From positions 5,730,001-5,794,000 of the forward strand of contig NZ_CP067420.1 in assembly GCF_016653635.2 (NCBI RefSeq): DNA of 64,000 nucleotides. Reading direction: 5' to 3'. The stretch is from Skermanella sp. TT6. GTDB lineage: Bacteria > Pseudomonadota > Alphaproteobacteria > Azospirillales > Azospirillaceae. The position numbers were made by a program, and so were the translations under genes. The notes under the pieces are model-generated. The model was not told the DNA's origin, did no database searches, and saw only the letters and a program-made list of their open reading frames with translations. Within the stretch, counting starts at the first letter, position 1. Each line of letters starts with the position of its first letter. This document shows, piece after piece, positions 35,525-44,686 of the stretch.

Positions 35525-35860
35525 TCAGGGTTGCTCGACGATCACGGTGAAAGGGTCGGGGCAGCGGGCCGAAGGGCGGACCTTCGACGACGGCGCCACG
35601 GCGGCCGCCTCGCCGGCGGAGCAGGCCAGCGCGAAGACCGAGTCGCCGATCCCGGGCGGATTATCCCAGGCTCCGGGCGGCGGAAGCAACCGCTGTTCGA
35701 CGCCGACCAGGGGTGCGCGGTCCGGGCGCGGGCGGTCGTCGTCGCGGGCCGCGGGCGCCGTGAAGCTGCGCAGCTCCGGCTTGGACGCCGCATGTCCGCT
35801 CCCGCCGGAGAGGCAGGCCAGGATCAGGATCGCGGCCGCGACGCGGGCTCCAAGCACCAT
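35525..35860 (-). CDS. Small exported protein behind marR
   Basis: A 111-residue protein with a signal peptide (VLGARVAAAILILACLSGG) and a Pro-rich mature part with two cysteines (LACSAGEAA, ARCPDPF). It starts five bases beyond the marR stop and belongs to the same transcript. I do not recognise a family. A GTG overlapping the marR stop is an alternative start. Confidence 0.6.
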   Translation of the reverse strand: MVLGARVAAAILILACLSGGSGHAASKPELRSFTAPAARDDDRPRPDRAPLVGVEQRLLPPPGAWDNPPGIGDSVFALACSAGEAAAVAPSSKVRPSARCPDPFTVIVEQP

Positions 35861-35865
35861 GACGG

Positions 35866-36234
35866 TCACGCGGACTTCGCGCGCCGCGTCTCGCGGTTCA
35901 TGAGATCGCGAAGGGTCGCGATCAGCGCATGGCCCTTGGGCGTCAGGGAGATGATCTTGCGCCGCCGCTCGCGCGGGTCCTCCTCCGCCTGGACGAGGTC
36001 GAGCCCCGGCTTGCCGAAGCTGTGCCATTTGCTCAGCGCCGCGACGTTCCGCGACGCCGACGACTGGGCGATGCCGAGGCGTTCCGCCAGCTCCCGCATC
36101 GAGATGCCCTCGTTCTCCGCCAGGGTCAGGAACGACAGGGCATACTGGATCGGCAGGTCGGGATCGAGCTTGCGGAACTCCTCCAGCACCCGCATCAGCG
36201 AGGCGATCTCGTCATGTCGGACGGCTCCGGCCAT
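35866..36234 (-). CDS. MarR-family transcriptional regulator
   Basis: A 122-residue winged-helix protein: AENEGISMRELAERLGIAQSSASRNVAALSKW is the helix-turn-helix region, and DPRERRRKIISLTPKGHALI the wing. MarR dimers bind palindromes and usually respond to small molecules. It lies in an operon with three small genes whose leader contains perfect palindromes, so autoregulation is likely. Confidence 0.88.
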   Translation of the reverse strand: MAGAVRHDEIASLMRVLEEFRKLDPDLPIQYALSFLTLAENEGISMRELAERLGIAQSSASRNVAALSKWHSFGKPGLDLVQAEEDPRERRRKIISLTPKGHALIATLRDLMNRETRRAKSA

Positions 36235-36430
36235 TCAGGACCCCCCGAGACGTTCCCGGCGACCACCGCGCCGGCGTGTAGATCGCGTGCCAGCGGCCCA
36301 GCCAGAGCAGAAGCTCGCCGCGCTCGCGCCGGACCTCGACCCAGGCGCCGGCCCGGGTACCGGACCGGGCCCACCGGGCATATTCCACATAGAGCTTAGG
36401 TCCGCGCTTCAGCGTCAGGTAGATCGGCAT
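36212..36430 (-). CDS. Hypothetical protein, 72 residues
   Basis: Begins MPIYLTLKRGPKLYVEYARW and is basic and aromatic (ELLLWLGRWHAIYTP). It overlaps marR by 23 bases and the preceding small gene by 35 bases. No good ribosome-binding site is seen, so coupling to the upstream gene would be needed. No family recognised. Confidence 0.45.
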   Translation of the reverse strand: MPIYLTLKRGPKLYVEYARWARSGTRAGAWVEVRRERGELLLWLGRWHAIYTPARWSPGTSRGVLNGRSRPT

Positions 36431-36566
36431 CACCACACCCGGGAGATCTCGAGGATTCCAAGAAGACTGCGTCGGCCGCGGCGAACATGCCGGCCGGCTC
36501 GTTCATCGAGGCGGTGGCCTGGCGGTAGAAGCCGCTTTGGCGGGTGCTTCGGTGAATGGCGAGCAT
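36396..36566 (-). CDS. Hypothetical protein, 56 residues
   Basis: Begins MLAIHRSTRQSGFYRQATAS and ends DADLPDAEART. GAGGAG lies 7-8 bases before the ATG, a strong ribosome-binding site. The RQSGFYRQA segment is basic. It lies 76 bp behind the DUF1127 gene, with a long perfect hairpin between. No family recognised. Confidence 0.55.
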   Translation of the reverse strand: MLAIHRSTRQSGFYRQATASMNEPAGMFAAADAVFLESSRSPGCGDADLPDAEART

Positions 36567-36602
36567 GGTTCGTCTCCTCGGGTGTCGGTGCGTCGGATGG
36601 AC

Positions 36603-36640
36603 GCTTGCATCTATCGCCGAAGCCCGGGATAGATGCAAGC
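36603..36640 (-). promoter_or_regulatory. Perfect hairpin between two small genes of the marR operon
   Basis: Arms GCTTGCATCTAT and ATAGATGCAAGC, 12 bases each, with a 14-base loop. It starts three bases after the DUF1127 stop codon. It may be an attenuator, a processing site or a second binding site of the MarR protein. Confidence 0.55.
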
Positions 36641-36642
36641 CT

Positions 36643-36798
36643 TTAAATCTTCCGACCTCGGATGCGTTCGAGCGTCGAAATGGGATCGTCGGCCATCAAG
36701 CCGATGTCCTTCTTCACATGGTCGGGCAGGTGGTGGAGCGTCGCCGCCGTCCCCGCCTCGCGCCACCAGCGCAGCAGCGTGCGCAGAATGCCAAGCAT
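36643..36798 (-). CDS. DUF1127 protein, 51 residues
   Basis: Reads MLGILRTLLRWWREAGTAAT, then LHHLPDHVKKDIGLMADDPI and a basic end. The RWW..A....L..L.DH..KDIGL pattern defines the DUF1127 family of short alphaproteobacterial proteins, some of which act in phosphate, carbon or RNA metabolism. GGAGG lies 8 bases before the ATG. It is the first gene of the small operon leading to marR. Confidence 0.8.
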   Translation of the reverse strand: MLGILRTLLRWWREAGTAATLHHLPDHVKKDIGLMADDPISTLERIRGRKI

Positions 36799-36832
36799 GG
36801 CCGTATCCTCCGGTCAATCGATGCAATGCCGC

Positions 36833-36863
36833 AATACATCCGCTATCGGATGTATTTTGTCAA
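36833..36863 (-). promoter_or_regulatory. Promoter with palindromic operator before the DUF1127-marR operon
   Basis: A consensus -35 TTGACA (36863-36858) is followed at once by the perfect palindrome AATACATCCG-CTAT-CGGATGTATT (36833-36856), whose far arm overlaps the expected -10 (GATGTA or TGTATT). A dimeric repressor such as the MarR protein of this operon would block polymerase here. The ATG is 35 bp away. Confidence 0.65.
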
Positions 36864-36932
36864 CACACCTGACGGAGCGGCCTCGCGGGGCCGGCGGCGG
36901 GAAACGGCCTCCCCCCGCCGGCCCTCCCGGGA

Positions 36933-37913
36933 CTACTTGACCAGGCCCAGGTCGGTCAGGGTGCCCTCGATCTGGGCGCGTTCGGTCTTGAGGAACTCGG
37001 CGAACCTGTCCGAGGGCAGGTACAGGTCGATCCAGCCGCGCTGCTTGGCAAGGTCCTTCCATTCGGCGCTGGACGTCACCTTGGTCATCAGCGCGTCGTA
37101 TTCCTTCAGCTCCGCGGGTTTCAGGTTGCCGGGGGCGAAGATCCCGCGCCAGTTGACGAATTCCAGGCCGATGCCCTGCTCCTTCAGGGTCGGCGTCTCG
37201 ACGCCGGGCAGGCGTTCGGGCGACGAGACCGCCAGCGCCCGCAGCTTGCCGGCCTGGATCTGCGGCGCGAACTCGTTGTAGCCGCTGACCGCCGTGGTGA
37301 TGTGCCCGCCCAGCACGGCCGCCAGCACCTCGCCGCCGCCGGCCGTCGCCACATAGTTCACCTTGGACGGCTCGACGCCGGCTTCCTTGGCGATCAGCCC
37401 GGCCAGGATCTGGTCGCTGCCGCCGGCCGACCCGCCGCCCCAGGAAACCGACCCGGGCTCGGCCTTCAGCTTGGCGAGCAGGTCGTCGAGCGACTTCAGC
37501 GGGCTGTCGGCCGGGACCACCACCGCGGAATATTCGCCGGTCAGGCGGGCCAGCGGGGTCACCTGCTCGAGCGTCACCGCCGACTTGTTGGTGATGATCG
37601 CCCCCAGCATGATCTGGCCGCCGACCAGCAAGGTCGGCGTCCGCTTCCGGCCCGTCACGAACTGCGCCAGTCCGATCGTTCCGCCGGCGCCGGGGACGTT
37701 CACGACCTGGACGTTGGGGACCAGCTTCTGGTTCTGAAGCACCTGCTGGATCGATCGGGCGTGCTGGTCCCAGCCTCCGCCCGGGGCGGCGGGGGCGATG
37801 ATCTCCAGGCTCTTGATCTCGGCGCGGGCCGGTACGGTCGCGAGGGTCGCGCCGATCACCAGGGCCGCGGCGGCCAGGGCCGGCCTGAACAGGGCGAATT
37901 GCCGGTGTGACAT
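36933..37913 (-). CDS. TctC/Bug-family periplasmic binding protein
   Basis: A 326-residue solute-binding protein with a signal peptide ending in VPARA. Family features are IIAPAAPGGGWDQHARSIQ, NVPGAGGTIGLAQF and the later GGEVLAAVLGGHITTAVSGY. Such proteins deliver carboxylates to tripartite tricarboxylate transporters. No TctA or TctB gene is nearby, so this is an orphan receptor or works with a distant transporter. GGGAGGAG precedes the ATG at 37913. Confidence 0.9.
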   Translation of the reverse strand: MSHRQFALFRPALAAAALVIGATLATVPARAEIKSLEIIAPAAPGGGWDQHARSIQQVLQNQKLVPNVQVVNVPGAGGTIGLAQFVTGRKRTPTLLVGGQIMLGAIITNKSAVTLEQVTPLARLTGEYSAVVVPADSPLKSLDDLLAKLKAEPGSVSWGGGSAGGSDQILAGLIAKEAGVEPSKVNYVATAGGGEVLAAVLGGHITTAVSGYNEFAPQIQAGKLRALAVSSPERLPGVETPTLKEQGIGLEFVNWRGIFAPGNLKPAELKEYDALMTKVTSSAEWKDLAKQRGWIDLYLPSDRFAEFLKTERAQIEGTLTDLGLVK

Positions 37914-38427
37914 CGGAAAAGCTCCTCCCATTTTCGTCTATTCTTGGGCGATTCCGCGCCTCTGGGCGCGGGGGCCGGATAGGTGGCATATTAGCAGAGA
38001 AGATCTCCGAAATATCCCGCCGCGATGCCTGCTGCCGAAAGTCATAGGGTCGCCGGCCCCGCCTGCTCCGGGAGGGAATACATTCGTCGAAAATCTGTCT
38101 TGAAAACTCGGTAGTCTGAACGCCCAGTCGTTAAGAACTGAGCTGGGTAGAGCAAATAACCGTATGGGCAATGTGGCAATTCGGAAGCTTTCCGAGGGCT
38201 CCCATGTGATACCGCGCACAGCGGAACAGTCCACAGTCGCGTTTATTCGGCGTCCAACCCGCTCCGGCGGTCTCGGCATTTCCCGTGCCGCCGGCTCACC
38301 GGGATTCTCTGATTCCTGACAGCACTGCTTACTGCAACGCACTTGAAGGTTGTGCGGGCCGCAAACCGGCATTCCCGAAGAATATTCCGAAGAACGAGGG
38401 GCCGGCCCGCGCAGGAGGGAGCAGACT
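37914..38427. other. Intergenic region between tctC-like and RND genes
   Basis: A 514-bp divergent promoter region. It is less GC-rich than its flanks around 38090-38170. I see no gene, and no operator I would defend. Confidence 0.45.
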
Positions 38428-39633
38428 ATGACTGGAGACACTATCCGCCGTCCCGGTTCCCGCGCCGTCTGGCTCGCCGGGGCGGTCCTCGCCCTGGCCG
38501 TCGCGGGCGGCGCCTATGGCTATCTCGGCGTTTCCCATCCCGCCCAGGCGCAGACGGCGGCGACGCCTCCGCCGCCGGTCACCGTCGCCAAGCCGCTGCG
38601 CCGCGACCTGATCGAGTGGGACGAGTTCACGGGCCAGTTCTCCGCCGTCGATTTCGTGGAGATCCGCGCCCGCGTCAGCGGCTATCTCGAATCGGTGCAT
38701 TTCCGGGACGGCCAGCTCGTCCGGAAGGGCGACCTGCTCTTCGTGATCGATCCCCGGCCGTTCGAGGCCGCGGTGGCCTCCGCCAAGGCCCAGCTCGCCC
38801 AGGCCAACGCCCGGCTCGACCTCGCCAACCAGCAACTCGCCCGCGCCGCGTCGCTCCGCCAGCGCGACGTGCTGTCGGGCAGCGTCTATGACGAGCGCAT
38901 CCAGGAGGCCCGGGTCGCCACCGCCGGCATCGAGGTGGCCAAGGCCGCCGTGCGGACCGCCGAACTGGACCTGGAATTCACCCGTATCACGGCGCCGTCC
39001 AGCGGCCGGATCAGCAAGCGGGAGGTCAGCGTCGGCAACCTGATCGCCGGCGGCTCCGGCGGGACGCCGTCCCTGCTGACCACCATCGTCTCGCTCGACC
39101 CGATCTATTTCGACTTCGACATGAGCGAGAGCGATTTCCTGGCCTACCAGCGCGCCACCGCCCGCGGCCTGCTGGCCCAGCAGCGCGACGGCGGCGTCCA
39201 GGTTCAGGCCCGCCTGTTCGACGAGCGCGACTGGCCGCTGAACGGCCGCATCGACTTCATCGACAACCAGGTGGACCGCGGCGCCGGCACGATCCGGGCG
39301 CGCGCCGTGTTCGAGAACCGCGACCTGATGCTGACCCCCGGCCAGTTCGGCCGGCTGCGCCTGCCCGGATCGGAGCTCTATACCGCCACCCTGCTGCCCG
39401 ACAGCGCCATCGTCAGCGACCAGTCCAACAAGATCGTGCTGACCGTGGCGGAGGACGGCACCGTGGTGCCCAAGCCGGTCCGTCCCGGCCCGATCGAGGA
39501 CGGGCTGCGGATCATCCGGTCCGGCCTGGACCCCGAGGACCGCGTCATCATCAGCGGCATCGTCCGCGCCCGGCCCGGCTCCAAGGTGACCCCCCAGCCC
39601 GGCGAGATCCAGGCGGCGGAGGTGAGGCCTTGA
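38428..39633 (+). CDS. RND efflux pump, periplasmic adaptor subunit
   Basis: A 401-residue membrane fusion protein. One N-terminal helix anchors it. The lipoyl half-motifs are EIRARVSGYLESVHFRDGQLVRKGD and RITAPSSGRISKREVSVGNL, with a helical hairpin between them and a beta-barrel domain after. It links the inner-membrane pump to an outer-membrane channel. GGAGGGAG precedes the ATG; its stop overlaps the pump start. Confidence 0.93.
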   Translation: MTGDTIRRPGSRAVWLAGAVLALAVAGGAYGYLGVSHPAQAQTAATPPPPVTVAKPLRRDLIEWDEFTGQFSAVDFVEIRARVSGYLESVHFRDGQLVRKGDLLFVIDPRPFEAAVASAKAQLAQANARLDLANQQLARAASLRQRDVLSGSVYDERIQEARVATAGIEVAKAAVRTAELDLEFTRITAPSSGRISKREVSVGNLIAGGSGGTPSLLTTIVSLDPIYFDFDMSESDFLAYQRATARGLLAQQRDGGVQVQARLFDERDWPLNGRIDFIDNQVDRGAGTIRARAVFENRDLMLTPGQFGRLRLPGSELYTATLLPDSAIVSDQSNKIVLTVAEDGTVVPKPVRPGPIEDGLRIIRSGLDPEDRVIISGIVRARPGSKVTPQPGEIQAAEVRP

Positions 39634-42600
39634 AGCTCTCCCACCTGTTCATCGAGCGGCCGATCTTCGCGACGGTCCTCTCGATCCTGATCACCCTGAT
39701 CGGCGGCTTCGCCTATTTCACCCTGCCGGTCGCCCAGTACCCGGAGATCGCGCCGCCGACCATCGTGGTCAACGCCACGTATCCCGGCGCCTCCGCCGAG
39801 GTCGTCGCCGACACGGTCGCCGCCCCCCTGGAGCAGGAGATCAACGGCGTCGAGAACATGCTCTACATGTCCTCGCAGTCGACCGGCGACGGGCGGCTGG
39901 TGGTGACCATCAGCTTCGCGCTGGGCACCGACCTGGACACCGCCCAGGTGCTGGTCCAGAACCGCGTCGCCGTGGCCGAGCCGCGCCTGCCGGAGGAGGT
40001 CCGGCGGCTGGGCGTGACGGTCCGCAAGAACTCGCCCGACATGCTGATGGTCATCCATCTCAGCTCGCCCGACGAGTCCCGCGACCAGCTCTACATCTCC
40101 AACTATGCGACATTGCAGGTCAGGGACGTGCTGGCCCGGCTGGACGGCGTCGGCGACGTCCAGGTGTTCGGCGCCCGCGACTACGCCATGCGCATCTGGC
40201 TCGACCCGGAGCGGATCGCCAGCCGCAACCTGACTCCCGGCGAGGTGGTGGCTGCGCTGCGCTCGCAGAACGTCCAGGTGGCGTCCGGCGTGCTCAACCA
40301 GCCGCCGGTGCCGACGCCCGGCGCCTTCCAGCTCAACATCGAGACCCTGGGCCGGCTGGTCGATCCCCGCCAGTTCTCCAACATCGTGGTGCGGACCGAT
40401 CCCGACGGCCGGGTCACCCGCGTGCGCGACATCGGCCGGGTCGAGCTGGCGGCCCAGGATTACGGCACCAACGGCTACCTGGACGAGCGGGTGGCCGTTC
40501 CGCTGCTGATCTTCCAGCGGCCGGGCTCCAACGCGCTGGAGACCGCCGAGCGGCTGCAAGCGACCATGGCCGAGCTGTCCCGGTCGTTCCCCGAAGGCCT
40601 CCGGTACGACATCGTCTACAACCCGACCGAGTTCATCGCCGAGTCGGTCAACGAGGTGATCAAGACCATCTTCGAGGCGGTCGTCCTGGTCGTCATCGTC
40701 GTGATCCTGTTCCTCCAGACCTGGCGAGCCTCGATCATCCCGATCCTGGCGATCCCGGTGTCGCTGGTCGGCACCTTCACCGTCCTGGCCCTGCTGGGAT
40801 ACTCGCTCAACACCCTGTCGCTGTTCGGCCTGGTGCTGGCGATCGGCATCGTGGTCGACGACGCGATCGTCGTGGTGGAGAACGTCGAGCGCAACCTTCG
40901 GCAGGGCATGTCCCCGCGCGAGGCGGCGCACCGCACCATGGACGAGGTCGGCGGCGCCCTGATCGCGATCGCGCTGGTGCTGACGGCGGTGTTCATTCCG
41001 GCGGCCTTCGTCTCCGGCATCTCCGGCCAGTTCTTCCGCCAGTTCGCCGTGACGATCGCGGCGGCGACCGCGATCTCCTGCTTCGTGTCGCTGACCCTCA
41101 GCCCGGCGCTCTGCGCCCTGCTGTTCAAGCCGCACGAGCACGAGGAGCACAAGCGGGCCTCGCCCCTGATGCGGCCGGTCAACGCCTTCTTCCGGGGCTT
41201 CAACCGGCTGTTCGACGGGCTGGCCGGCGGCTACGGCGGCATGACCCGGCGGCTGGTCCGGCTGCCGCTGCTGGTTCTGCCGGTCTACGGCCTGCTGATC
41301 GCCGCCACCTGGTGGCAGTTCGACCGGGCGCCCACCGGCTTCATCCCCAACCAGGACCAGGGCTACCTGATCACGGTGATCCAGCTGCCGCCGGGGGCCT
41401 CGCTCGCCCGCACCGACGCCGTGGTCCGCGAGGCCACGAAGATCATCCTGGAGACGGAGGGCATCGACCACGCCGTTCCCTTCGCCGGGTTCGACGGCGC
41501 CACCTTCACCAACGCGTCCAACGCCGGCGCCATCTTCGCCGCCATGGAACCGTTCGAGGAGCGGCTGCCCAAGGGCCTGACCGCCGACCGGCTCCAGCAG
41601 GAGCTGTTCGGCCGGCTCGCCGGCATCCAGGACGCCTTCATCATCACGATCCCGCCGCCGCCGGTGCGCGGCATCGGCAATTCCGGCGGCTTCAAGATGA
41701 TGGTCCAGGACAAGCGGGGCCGCGGCCTCGATTCCCTGGAGGAGGCGACGCAGGAGATCGTGGCGGCGGCCAACGGCACGCCGGGGCTGGTCGGCGTCTT
41801 CTCCCTGTTCAACACCTCGACGCCCAAGGTCTTCGCCGACATCGACCGGCTGCGCGCCCAGATGCTCGGCGTCTCGGCCGACCGGGTGTTCGAGACGCTG
41901 GAGGTCTATCTGGGGTCCACCTTCGTCAACGAGTTCAACTTCCTGGGCCGCACATACCGGGTGACCGCCCAGGCCGACGGCTCGTTCCGCGACGACCCCC
42001 GCGACATCGCCAACCTGAAGACCCGGAACGAGCGGGGCGAGATGGTGCCGATCGGCTCGGTCGCCGAGCTGCGCGACACCACCGGCCCGTACCGCGTGAC
42101 CCGCTACAATCTCTATCCCTCCACGGAGGTCCAGGGCGCCACCCTGCCGGGCTATTCCACCGGCTTCGGCCTGGACGCCATGGAACGGATCGCGGCGGAG
42201 CGGCTGCCCGACGGCTTCGGCTACGAGTGGACCGAGCTGGCCTACCAGGAACGGGGGGCCGGCGACAGCGGGCTGCTGATCTTCGGCATGTCGGTGGTGT
42301 TCGTCTTCCTGCTGCTGGCCGCCCAATACGAGAGCTGGACGCTGCCCTTCTCGGTCATCCTGATCGTGCCCATGTGCCTGCTGGCCGCCGTCACCGGCCT
42401 GCTGATCCGGGGCCTGTCTGTCGACATCCTGGCCCAGGTCGGGTTCGTGGTGCTGGTCGGGCTTGCGGCCAAGAACGCGATCCTGATCGTGGAGTTCGCC
42501 AAGCAGGCCGAGGACGAGGGCATGAGCCGGTTCGACGCGGCGGTGGAGGCGGCGCGCACCCGCCTGCGGCCGATCCTGATGACCTCCTTCGCGTTCATCC

Positions 42601-42809
42601 TGGGCGTCGTGCCCCTGATGATCGCGCAGGGCGCCGGTGCCGAGATGCGCCAGTCGCTCGGCACGGCGGTGTTCTACGGCATGCTCGGCGTCACCTTCTT
42701 CGGGCTGATCTTCACGCCCGTGTTCTACACGGTGATGCGCAGCTTCGCCCGCAAGCGCCGGGAGTCGGCGCCGGTCCAAGGATCGGCACCGCCGGCCCCG
42801 GCGGAGTAA
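39630..42809 (+). CDS. RND efflux transporter, HAE1 family
   Basis: A 1059-residue AcrB/MexB-type pump with 12 membrane helices and two large periplasmic loops. The proton-relay Asp pair is in GIVVDDAIVVVENVER; FIERPIFATVLSI is the family N-terminus. It starts with TTG overlapping the adaptor's stop by four bases. It would export drugs, solvents or detergents from the periplasm. No TolC-type gene follows, so a channel from elsewhere is needed. Confidence 0.95.
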   Translation: MKLSHLFIERPIFATVLSILITLIGGFAYFTLPVAQYPEIAPPTIVVNATYPGASAEVVADTVAAPLEQEINGVENMLYMSSQSTGDGRLVVTISFALGTDLDTAQVLVQNRVAVAEPRLPEEVRRLGVTVRKNSPDMLMVIHLSSPDESRDQLYISNYATLQVRDVLARLDGVGDVQVFGARDYAMRIWLDPERIASRNLTPGEVVAALRSQNVQVASGVLNQPPVPTPGAFQLNIETLGRLVDPRQFSNIVVRTDPDGRVTRVRDIGRVELAAQDYGTNGYLDERVAVPLLIFQRPGSNALETAERLQATMAELSRSFPEGLRYDIVYNPTEFIAESVNEVIKTIFEAVVLVVIVVILFLQTWRASIIPILAIPVSLVGTFTVLALLGYSLNTLSLFGLVLAIGIVVDDAIVVVENVERNLRQGMSPREAAHRTMDEVGGALIAIALVLTAVFIPAAFVSGISGQFFRQFAVTIAAATAISCFVSLTLSPALCALLFKPHEHEEHKRASPLMRPVNAFFRGFNRLFDGLAGGYGGMTRRLVRLPLLVLPVYGLLIAATWWQFDRAPTGFIPNQDQGYLITVIQLPPGASLARTDAVVREATKIILETEGIDHAVPFAGFDGATFTNASNAGAIFAAMEPFEERLPKGLTADRLQQELFGRLAGIQDAFIITIPPPPVRGIGNSGGFKMMVQDKRGRGLDSLEEATQEIVAAANGTPGLVGVFSLFNTSTPKVFADIDRLRAQMLGVSADRVFETLEVYLGSTFVNEFNFLGRTYRVTAQADGSFRDDPRDIANLKTRNERGEMVPIGSVAELRDTTGPYRVTRYNLYPSTEVQGATLPGYSTGFGLDAMERIAAERLPDGFGYEWTELAYQERGAGDSGLLIFGMSVVFVFLLLAAQYESWTLPFSVILIVPMCLLAAVTGLLIRGLSVDILAQVGFVVLVGLAAKNAILIVEFAKQAEDEGMSRFDAAVEAARTRLRPILMTSFAFILGVVPLMIAQGAGAEMRQSLGTAVFYGMLGVTFFGLIFTPVFYTVMRSFARKRRESAPVQGSAPPAPAE

Positions 42810-42849
42810 GGGAGCAGGGAAGGGGAAGGGGCAGTGGAAGGGGGTTGCG

Positions 42850-43485
42850 TCAGTTCGAGACGAGCAGGCGCAGCCCCAGCCCCGCCAGGACGACGCCCAG
42901 GGTCGCCTCCAGGCCCCGCCTCAGGCGTCGGTACGCGGCGGTGACCGCGTCGGCGGACAGGGCCACCGCCAGCATGGTGTGCCAGCCCAGCGACAGCAGG
43001 ACGGCGCCCGCCACCGCGATCACCCCGATGGCGGCGGGCGTCTCCGGCGTCAGGAACACGCTGGTCAGCGAAACCCAGAAGACGCCGGCCTTCGGGTTCA
43101 GCAGCATCAGCCCGAACCCACGAGCGACGCCGCCGCGGGCGTCGGCGGGGGACGGCGCCGGCTCCCCCGCCGGTCCCGCCTCCGGTTCGGTGCGGCGAAG
43201 TGCCGCACGGATCGACAGGAACGCCAGGTAGAGCAGGAACATCCCGCCGCCGACCCGCAGGCCGGTGCCGATCCAGGGATGCCTGGCCGCCAGCAGGGCC
43301 ACGCCGAACACGGCCGCGAATCCCCAGACCGCCTCGCCGATTGCCATCCCGAACGCGACCTTGACCGCGGCGGCGCGTCCCCGTTGCAGCGCCGTCCCCA
43401 GCAGCACGGCGAAGTTCGGCCCGGGGCTGACCAGGGCTAGCACGAAGGCCGCCCAGAACGCGGCGAGCAGGGAAGCGGCGACCAT
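42850..43485 (-). CDS. LysE/RhtB-family exporter
   Basis: A 211-residue membrane protein with about six helices. The N-terminal FVLALVSPGPNFAVLLGTALQRGR and GFGLMLLNPKAGVFW are diagnostic for LysE/RhtB amino-acid exporters. The loop between helices 3 and 4 is long and Pro-rich. It converges with the RND gene (40 bp between stops). Substrate unknown. Confidence 0.9.
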   Translation of the reverse strand: MVAASLLAAFWAAFVLALVSPGPNFAVLLGTALQRGRAAAVKVAFGMAIGEAVWGFAAVFGVALLAARHPWIGTGLRVGGGMFLLYLAFLSIRAALRRTEPEAGPAGEPAPSPADARGGVARGFGLMLLNPKAGVFWVSLTSVFLTPETPAAIGVIAVAGAVLLSLGWHTMLAVALSADAVTAAYRRLRRGLEATLGVVLAGLGLRLLVSN

Positions 43486-43579
43486 GGATCCTTCTCCGGA
43501 AGAACATTCAGCGGAAGCGCGGCGGGAACCGGCGGCGACGCGGCCCGGTTCTAACCTCGAGCAACCGGAGACCTATGAC

Positions 43580-43741
43580 ATGACGACCGAAAAAGACAAG
43601 GACCAGACGCGGCAGAACCCGGCGGGCGAGAACCAGGACCCCAACCGCAAGGCCCCGGCCGACCATCCCTCGGACCCGCCGACCAGCGGCGCCCCCGGCA
43701 ATACGGGCACCGACGACAGCCTGAACACCACGTCGGCCTGA
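43580..43741 (+). CDS. Small hydrophilic protein, 53 residues
   Basis: Begins MTTEKDKDQTRQNPAGENQD and continues with Pro, Asp, Ser and Thr, ending DDSLNTTSA. It looks disordered. CGGAG lies 9-10 bases before the ATG. It starts 94 bases from the divergent LysE gene and runs towards the cyclic-nucleotide-binding gene. No family named. Confidence 0.5.
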   Translation: MTTEKDKDQTRQNPAGENQDPNRKAPADHPSDPPTSGAPGNTGTDDSLNTTSA

Positions 43742-43757
43742 CCGGGTCCGCCCACCC

Positions 43758-44120
43758 TCAGACCTGCGGTTCGGAGTCCTTCGCCGACCGGCGCAGATTG
43801 TTGATCAGCACGTTGATCAGCTGCACCACCAGCGGGTCGGCCCGGTTGATCGCCTGCCGCAGCACGCTGGCCGGCATCTCCAGCAACTGGGTCTCGCCCG
43901 CGGCGCTCGCGTTCGCCATGCGCGGCTGGCGGTCCAGGATCGCCATCTCGCCGAACAGCCCGCCGGTCTCGACCTCGCCGATGATCTTCTTGTCGGCCTC
44001 GTCACCGACCCAGATGATCACGGACCCGCGCTCGACCAGGTAGAGGAAGGTACCGGTTTCACCCTTCCGGAAGATCACCTCGCCGGGAGAATACTGCTTG
44101 TGCTGGAAGGTCGCGGCCAT
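43758..44120 (-). CDS. Cyclic-nucleotide-binding domain protein
   Basis: A 120-residue protein made of one cNMP-binding fold: YSPGEVIFRKGETGTFLYLV, then IIGEVETGGLFGEMAILDRQPRMANASAA with the phosphate-binding FGEMAxL..xxR cassette. There is no DNA-binding or channel domain, so it acts alone or by contact. Its first 27 codons and leader are repeated 1.3 kb upstream. Confidence 0.85.
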   Translation of the reverse strand: MAATFQHKQYSPGEVIFRKGETGTFLYLVERGSVIIWVGDEADKKIIGEVETGGLFGEMAILDRQPRMANASAAGETQLLEMPASVLRQAINRADPLVVQLINVLINNLRRSAKDSEPQV

Positions 44121-44142
44121 GGGGAGCGTCCGTCGCGGTTCG
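44041..44142. repeat. Direct repeat copy 1: 5' end of the cNMP gene
   Basis: These 102 bases cover the start of the cNMP gene and its leader. They match 45359-45460 with about five differences, same orientation and no gaps. Confidence 0.9.
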
Positions 44143-44305
44143 GAGACTGATTAGACATCACAGCGACTGTGCAGCACCGCCCGCGACCGCGCAAGCCGGT
44201 CCGTCGGGAACGATCGCTCCATGACAAAGAGACGCGCCGGCCGACCAGTTCCTTCCTGGCTTCAGCCGGCCCTGAACCTGGGCATGTCGTTGCGACGGCA
44301 CCTCC

Positions 44306-44686
44306 TCAGCCATGACCCATGCTTGCCAACGTCCTCTCCAGGTCCTGCCGCAGGCCCGGAATGTCCCGCTGCACGGTCTGCCAGACGACACCGAGATCAA
44401 CGCCGTCATAGCCATGGATCAAGGCGTTTCGCATGTCGTAGATCTCTCGCAGCGGCAATGCTGCGGCCGGAGAATTCGGCTCCACGCCGGCGCGCATCAA
44501 GCGCCCAGCCGCCTCGCCCAGGACTTCGAGGCGTCGCAGCACCGCGTCGCAGGTCTTGCCGTCCTGCCGGAACCCGGTCTCATTCATGCCGACCGTGTAC
44601 TCCAAGATCGCCAGGACGGCGTCGAGCATGTCTTCCAGGCAGGTTTCAGGATGATGGCGTCGCCCTCGGGACCCATTCCCCGTCAC
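44306..44686 (-). CDS. hepT: HepT-like toxin of an MntA/HepT module
   Basis: A 126-residue HEPN-fold protein with the RNase motif R-NALI-H-G-Y (Rx4HxY). In characterised pairs HepT is kept inactive by the MntA nucleotidyltransferase, which AMPylates the Tyr. It overlaps the mntA stop by four bases. The start is GTG/ATG-proximal at MTGNGSRG. Confidence 0.85.
   Translation of the reverse strand: MTGNGSRGRRHHPETCLEDMLDAVLAILEYTVGMNETGFRQDGKTCDAVLRRLEVLGEAAGRLMRAGVEPNSPAAALPLREIYDMRNALIHGYDGVDLGVVWQTVQRDIPGLRQDLERTLASMGHG

Noticed and set aside
39378-42779. An open frame of more than 1100 codons on the minus strand opposite the RND genes
   Set aside because: It mirrors the codon structure of the GC-rich RND gene and translates to low-complexity His/Gln/Arg sequence. 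The plus strand has complete family motifs.
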